Source of the DNA: Tachypleus tridentatus
Taxonomy: Eukaryota > Arthropoda > Merostomata > Xiphosura > Limulidae
Assembly: GCF_004210375.1 (NCBI RefSeq)
Contig: NC_134830.1
Coordinates: 66,070,326-66,134,325, forward strand
Length of the DNA stretch: 64,000 nt
Direction: 5' to 3'
The translations under genes were made by a program, and so were the position numbers. Below the pieces are notes generated by a model that was not told the origin of the DNA, made no database searches, and worked only from the letters and a program-made list of their open reading frames with translations. Position 1 is the first letter of the stretch; every line of letters begins with the position of its first letter. Positions 58,326 to 64,000 of the stretch are shown here, in pieces.

Positions 58326-60538
58326 ATTAGGTAAAACGCAGTTTTCATTCAAACAATTCTTAAATAACAACTTTGTTTTAATTATACCCTATCTTTAATG
58401 AATCTTTTCTAACGCAAACTGAAGAATAGTGTAATTAGAATTATTTAGGTGGATTGTTATCCATAAAGAATGTTAAAATACTTTCTACACTACAATAGGA
58501 AAATAATACCAAAAACGTCCAATTCACGACGCCATGTTTGGGTTGGTTTTGTAAATAGTATCCAATGCTTGTTCCTCTTACAAACAATAATAGAAACAGA
58601 GGGAAGTTTTTTTTAAAGACAGGGATTATGGATACAGATAAAAGAACGAGTATCTAGTAATATCAAAGGGTTCAACAAACAATAAATTCCACATAGCGTA
58701 TCAAAATTAAGTATTTCGTATAACAGTCACATGAGTGTAATGTAAACGTTAAAGTAATCAAGAGACTAAATATACAAATAATGTATGCATATATTAATTA
58801 TAAACTGAGATACACAGAAGCTAAATCTACACAGCACAAACACGGCAATCTCATTTATATTACTATATAATACGTATCACTATCGACAGGCTAGTATATG
58901 GTAAGAGCAATATAATCAGGCAATACAACGGATGCCAGACTCAACCAGTTTAGTAGATAGTATGTACTCGTTTACCCTAAGTAATAGTTGGCATTACTCT
59001 TATAGAGACATACCAATTTGACTGCTCGGAGATTTTATAAGCTTATAACAGTTCATTTCTGTTCAGTGTTTGGTCCATTACTAACAACTCGCTAATTGTT
59101 TTACAATGGGGTATGAGCAACTGTCGCTGACCATGATATGTTATCCCCCTCTTCCACGATCCTGAGTTCCTTTCCAAAGTAATTGACTATTAAGCCATTA
59201 AAGTGAGTTAGCTATCTAATGGCGCTTTTAGAATAAAAGAGACTCGCTGGGCGTTCATTGGGCTGGACCGAAAAGATCTGTGTTTACTATGGTAGGGTAC
59301 ACAGGATGCTTGAATTAGAGTCAGATCTTCAAATGTTTGTATTGCTGTTTTCATATTATTAGAATGGATAATTAATTAATAAAATGAAAAGTAAGTGTTA
59401 TTATTACAAAGACTATGGACTCATTCAAAAATCTGCTGACGAAAGCAAATTAACGCATTGTATTATGGGAATTTATTCTATTTTCTTTTCTTTTTACAAT
59501 GTATATTTCGTCGCTTCGATTTTTGGAATCGAGAACTATCACACACTAGGCGCCTACTCTATCAACTATGTCAAAGTGCTAATCTCCTAACTCTTGTTAG
59601 TAAAACACTTTTGAAGTGCTCAAGTAACTATGACAGTCTTTCTCTCTTGTACTCACAAAGCTCGTCTTCAGGACTAACTTTAGGGTTAAGGGATGGCTAC
59701 AAGTTAGGCGCTAATGTGATATTTTCACTTTTCATCATTATATATATTTCCTTGTCCTGGAACTGAACTTGAGACCTGGCACATGACAGACGCGCGTTCT
59801 GCTACCTAAATTACCTAAACTTAAATAACTAGCCAATAACGTAGTAAGGCAGTTTTTAACAACTCAGACTAAAACATTTTACTGTTGGTTGATCAAAAGT
59901 GCGCGCAAAAGAGTATTTTTTAATTATTTCATATTGAAAAGACTCTGTAGAAACCTATTCAATATAATATGCCTAGTGTTGTGACACTAGTTTAGGAGTT
60001 ATTTAAGATTTTATTCTTTCCATCTTATTATATCTACCTTTATAATAGTTAACTTGAGCAGATAAAATGGTAATACACTTTATGATGATACCTGATGATA
60101 CAGGCTTCTTACAAACAGTGTACTACATTTGACATTTTCCTGCTCCAAACGTAAGATTCTCAATATAGCTTACATTAATACATATGATAACATAATAAAG
60201 CAAACATCACTCCTAACCCTACATGGACATGAATGTAGTTTTCCACATGTCTTATTGGTTGAAAGGGTCTTTATGGTAACATTCTCAAAATAATAATAAG
60301 TTGAACATTATAAAAAACGCAAATGTTTTTAACGTCCTAACGTCTGAAACTAGGTTATTCTGGTTTCAGGAAAAATAAATTATCGATTATGAAATTAAAA
60401 TAACGTATCTAGTTAGCTATATTCGTTGCCAGGATGACTGGTAGTCATCCTCAAGTTGGTGGATCTCTTTGATCGGAAGCTAATATTAAGCTGCGCTTTT
60501 ATTTCTTTGAAAATCGTTACATTAAATAGTCTGTACAC
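58326..60538. other. AT-rich, nothing recognised
   Basis: Two overlapping open frames at 59384-59766 have no recognisable domain. No RING or RAWUL exon seen. Confidence 0.45.
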
Positions 60539-60652
60539 GTTTGTTTGTAGTTAAGTACATAGCTATGCAATGGGCTATCTATGATATGTCCACCACGGGT
60601 CTAGAAACCCACCTTTTAATGTTATAATCCTACGGACGTTCCGTTGAGAAAC
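60539..60652 (-). mobile_element. SINE-B copy, decayed head
   Basis: GTTTGTTTGTAGTTAAGTAC, AGCTATGCAATGGGCTATC, CACCACGGGTCTAGAAACC, then a poorly conserved head. Confidence 0.75.
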
Positions 60653-60678
60653 AAATCCGTAACACAACATCCTTTCCA

Positions 60679-60737
60679 AGAGGGACAGCTAGCGCAAATA
60701 GCCCTCGTGTATCTTTGCGCGAAATTCAAAACAAACC
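60679..60737 (+). mobile_element. SINE-A tail fragment
   Basis: AGAGGGACAGCTAGCGCAAA, TAGCCCTCGTGTATCTTTGC, GCGAAATTCAAAACAAAC. Confidence 0.85.
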
Positions 60738-60913
60738 CTTCGAAGAGTAAATCTTCAAGCCATTTCACTCAACAGTAGTATCAGTTTCGACATAGATTTT
60801 ATTAAGTAACTTCTGTCGTTCATAAAAATCGCTAAATGTGATTCTTCAAAAAATAATGGTCAGCCGTGGCTCTGATTGCTTTTTCTAAACAAAACTGTGC
60901 AGCTTATTTTTTC

Positions 60914-61176
60914 TTTGGTTTGTCGCGCAAAGCTACACAAAGGCTATCTCGCTAGCCGACCATAATTTAGCAGTGTAAGACTAGAGAAAAGACAACTAGT
61001 CATCACCACCCACCGCCAACTCTTGGGCTACTCTTTTACCAACGAATAGTAGGATTGACCGTCACAATATAATGCCCACAGGACTGAAAGGGCGAGCATG
61101 TTTAGTGTGACGGGGATTCGAACCCGCGAACCTCATGTTACGAGTGGAGTGCCTTAACCACCCGCCCATGCCGGGC
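60914..61176 (-). mobile_element. SINE-A, near full length
   Basis: GTTTGTCGCGCAAAGCTACA tail, complete core, GGGGATTCGAACCCGCG (intact box B), CATGTTACGAGTGGAGTGCC and CCCATGCCGGGC head. Confidence 0.94.
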
Positions 61177-61389
61177 TATTTTTCTGTTTCAATACATTGT
61201 TCTTTATACATTTGCGGTATGTTTGTTCTTCTAGTTTCATACGCGGGTATTTTGAATAGTAAACTGAGCTTTTGACAGGCAGCATGTTGACAAAACTCAT
61301 AAACCTTTAACACGTAACGTGTTAAAAAAATCAACAAACCTATGAACGTTTGACACGTCATATGCTAACTCATCTTTTACTACGCCTAA

Positions 61390-61685
61390 CACTCCCGAGA
61401 CTGGATGAGGCCTAATGTTTAGCATGTAAACACTGATTGTAAATCGAATAGTTTATGGTTCGCGTCTCGTTTCTGAAAAAAAAAAAAACACGCACTCCGC
61501 ACTAAATATAGGACCGTGAGTGATCTGTAAGAGTGAAGATCAAAATTCACTGTCGATCAGACAAGAGTATCCCAAGAGTTAGCGCTGAGTGCTGACGACC
61601 GGCTGCTTTCACTCTAGTCTATTAGCCAAAATTAGTGAAAGCAGACTTCATGTAGCTCTATTGGGAAATTTTGAAACAAGCGAAC
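61390..61685 (+). mobile_element. Degenerate SINE-A
   Basis: GGATGAGGCCTAATGTTTAG, a box B-like GGTTCGCGTCTC, TATCCCAAGAGTTAGCG, GACGACCGGCTGCTTTCAC and TTGAAACAAGCGAAC. Old and gapped. Confidence 0.65.
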
Positions 61686-61715
61686 AATGAAGTAAAAGAG
61701 AAATCTAATAAACTC

Positions 61716-61818
61716 CACCTAAACGTACCCTTCGGTTAGACTGCGGTAAGTCAGAGTATTTACAACGCGGAAAACCACTGTATATCTTTGTGATTAACAA
61801 GAAACAAACAAACCACCT
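61716..61818 (+). mobile_element. Degenerate SINE-B/C
   Basis: ACCCTTCGGTTAGACTGCGG, AAGTCAGAGTATTTACAACG, then a shortened tail with AAACAAACAAACC. Confidence 0.5.
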
Positions 61819-62308
61819 AAATCTACTTACGCAACTAATATCACCTCTAATCTCATCGTGTGACCGAAGCGTGTGCTTATTCGTCTCAAAGATAACGCGA
61901 AAAGACAAACTAGTTAAGAAGCACATTACACTTAAAGGTTAGTATTGCACTTGTGTTTTTATGGGATATAATACTCTCATAAAACAATATTCAAGCGAGA
62001 AAGCTACTGTTTATTTAACACTTAAAAGGTTAAAGTAATAGGATATTTACTGGCATCTTTTTTGGTTTTTCTTGCTTTAAAATACATGTTCATTGTTTCT
62101 CTAACATTGATATTTAGTGCGTTACACACTCTTGTAGTGTGTATGTTGTGGCTACAGTAATAGGTGCAAACACATCAAGTTGTATAAAAAAAATACACCT
62201 GCAAAACACTGCCACAATCTGTTGGTCTCCGATCATAGAAATTAAACATATCAAATCAACCTATACAAGCCAAAATTCTCAATTTTCACCTCACTGGTGA
62301 AAGAGTAG
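61819..62308. other. AT-rich, nothing recognised
   Basis: No repeat or exon recognised. Confidence 0.5.
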
Positions 62309-62587
62309 AGTGTTTGTTTGTTTTTGAATTTCGCACAAAGCTACTCGAGGGCTATCTGTGCTAGCTGTCCCTAATTTAGCAGTGTAAGACTAGAGGGAAG
62401 GCAGCTAATCATCACCACCCACCGCCAACTCTTGGGCTACTCTTTTACCAACGAATAGTGGGATTGACCGTCACATTATAACGCCTCCATGGCTGAGAGG
62501 GCGAGCATGTTTGGCGCGACGCGGGCGCGAACCCGCGACCCTCGGATTACGGCTCGCACGCCTTAACGCGCTTGGCCATGCCGGGCC
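62309..62587 (-). mobile_element. SINE-A, full length, young-looking
   Basis: TTTGTTTGTTTTTGAATTTC tail, complete core, GCGGGCGCGAACCCGCGACC, CGGATTACGGCTCGCACG and TTGGCCATGCCGGGCCC head. Close to 21543 and 33183. Confidence 0.96.
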
Positions 62588-64000
62588 CTGGAGTAGAGTG
62601 ACATCGTTTAAAGCATTCTATATCATCGTATGCCTAACTACAGTAACCAGATTTTCGAATAATAAAACCGGGAAGCACTCAAATCTTCAGTTTATAGAAC
62701 CCAGACTGTCTCTTTTATATCTAGAGGAGGGGTGTCGGATTACACATCAGTTACGTAAAAAATAAATATCACCACCTGGAAAATGTATTCTTTGAAAGTG
62801 GATGTTTTCGAACAACTTTCTTTTTTTGGGAGGGTGTTAAAATTCTGCACAATTTTAATTTATGTTAACCATTAACTTTGCTTATATAAGTACTTCATGA
62901 CTTGAAAGTCGAAGATCGGTCGGGTGCAGTACGTTCCTTTTTCAAAACCCTGTCTCATTTTGCAAAATCACGTGCTCAGTGGTGTTTAATAGTGGCATCA
63001 TGTCTGATGCAACCTGCCTGCCTTACAACCAACTTCAGAGAAAGCAGCAAATGCTATGCTGAGTCATTCCGGCCGTAGCATAATTTCTCTGCTCAGTTAA
63101 AAAATATCCGTATTTGTGTTTCAGGGTTGTCAGCATCTCAAAGCACTGAATAAGTGTATAAACTGGTCATGGATACCTGACAGGCCTTGTCGGAAGCATC
63201 ATTGAAATACTATAATGTATTTTATGTGCTAAAGATTTAGTTGATACGTGCTGTTTGTATATACTGTTGTAATGGCGAGTCAGATAGATGCAAGCAGCGA
63301 CGTTAGAGACACATGCTTAGTGCCTACATATCTGACGATTAATTTTCGAACATTTACTACTGCATTACCGCCTCTACAGAGACGCGAGAAATAATAATGT
63401 CGACAAACATCTGTTCTCAAGACACACTTAGAAAATTTAGCGTAAAACTTAAACGCAACGTCCCGTTATATATCGACTAGAGCATAGTGTGAACAAGTGT
63501 GAAAGTACGTACCAGTTGATCTGACCTGACCTGCTTAGCGATACACATCTTCTGGTGTTAGATAAATTAAATAAATTTCCCCCTATCATGGACAGGATAA
63601 AAAAAGACATCATAATTTAATGTCAACATTGAGACGTGTGTCATAATAGCAGTTAGCTTACATTCGCTATTACACATAAAGAAATCATCATTTCATACGA
63701 CGGTTATTTAGTTTTGTTAAGCTTCAAATGGTTTACAATAGTTGTATATGTAATCAGACATCGATGAATTGGTTTTTATCTTACTGTGTTTCACTATATA
63801 CATAAACTTTGTGCTAATACGCAGACGCAACTCACTGACGGACGCTGGGAAAGGAAAATGGCCAAAGTACTTGTTGACCAATAGTATCAGGTTACTACCA
63901 GAAAAATAAAACCAACTAACTTGAGGATGTATGCTATCAGACAACGCTTCTTGTTCTAAAAATTAAAGGTGTTACGTTACAAAAAATGCGAATAGTTATC
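62588..64000. other. Right-end sequence, nothing firm
   Basis: A minus-strand segment near 63508-63550 ends at a good donor (CAACTG|GTACGT) after a short open stretch with an ATG, but no homology is visible. No RING exon was seen. Confidence 0.35.

Noticed and set aside
63508..63550. Possible short minus-strand exon ending at CAACTG|GTACGT
   Set aside because: Good donor but no recognisable acceptor or homology, and a stop lies close upstream; too weak to call.

Overview
Animal nuclear DNA, AT-rich and gene-poor. It is crowded with tRNA-derived SINEs and short minisatellites, and only one gene can be supported. The SINE sequences and the long introns look to me like a chelicerate genome, most likely a horseshoe crab (Tachypleus, Carcinoscorpius or Limulus). 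That assignment rests on recognising the repeat from memory plus the gene content; it is an inference, not a search result.

The gene is on the minus strand between about 44.8 and 48.9 kb. It is the 3' end of a Polycomb-group RING finger gene of the Psc / Su(z)2 / BMI1 / MEL18 (PCGF2/4) type. An 81-bp exon (48782-48862) encodes the middle of the RAWUL domain. It splices in phase 0 across a 1.5-kb intron to a very long terminal exon starting at 47294. That exon finishes the RAWUL domain and a basic patch, then encodes a long disordered tail. The tail contains about 27 tandem copies of a nine-residue Lys/Ser/Pro repeat, followed by a Pro-rich, His-rich end. The tail is split between two overlapping reading frames near 45.7 kb, so the assembly or the allele appears to lack one base there. 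The exons for the RING finger and the first half of RAWUL were not found, so the upstream intron probably runs past the right edge (more than 15 kb).

The rest is repeats. I sort the SINEs into three families. SINE-A is about 275 bp: a tRNA-like head, a central domain and an AAAC-rich tail. SINE-B (about 125 bp) and SINE-C (about 115 bp) have a tRNA-like head and a tail only. All three end in a similar 3' tail. There is also a decayed Tc1-type DNA transposon with clear TIRs and TA duplications (29897-30889), a roughly 450-bp unclassified dispersed repeat in three copies, a possible hAT end, and seven minisatellite or tandem-duplication arrays. One array has a 49-bp unit in alternating subtypes.

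Layout: 0-26 kb is intergenic repeat mosaic; 26-28 kb is tandem arrays; 29.9-30.9 kb is the Tc1 relic; 31-43 kb is SINE-dense; 44.8-48.9 kb holds the Polycomb exons; 48.9-64 kb is the presumed upstream intron, with a duplicated 300-bp block around a GC-rich island and a possible promoter at 54.4-54.7 kb. I found no convincing real tRNA, rRNA, CRISPR or viral gene. Strand for a SINE is the strand on which its tRNA-like head comes first.
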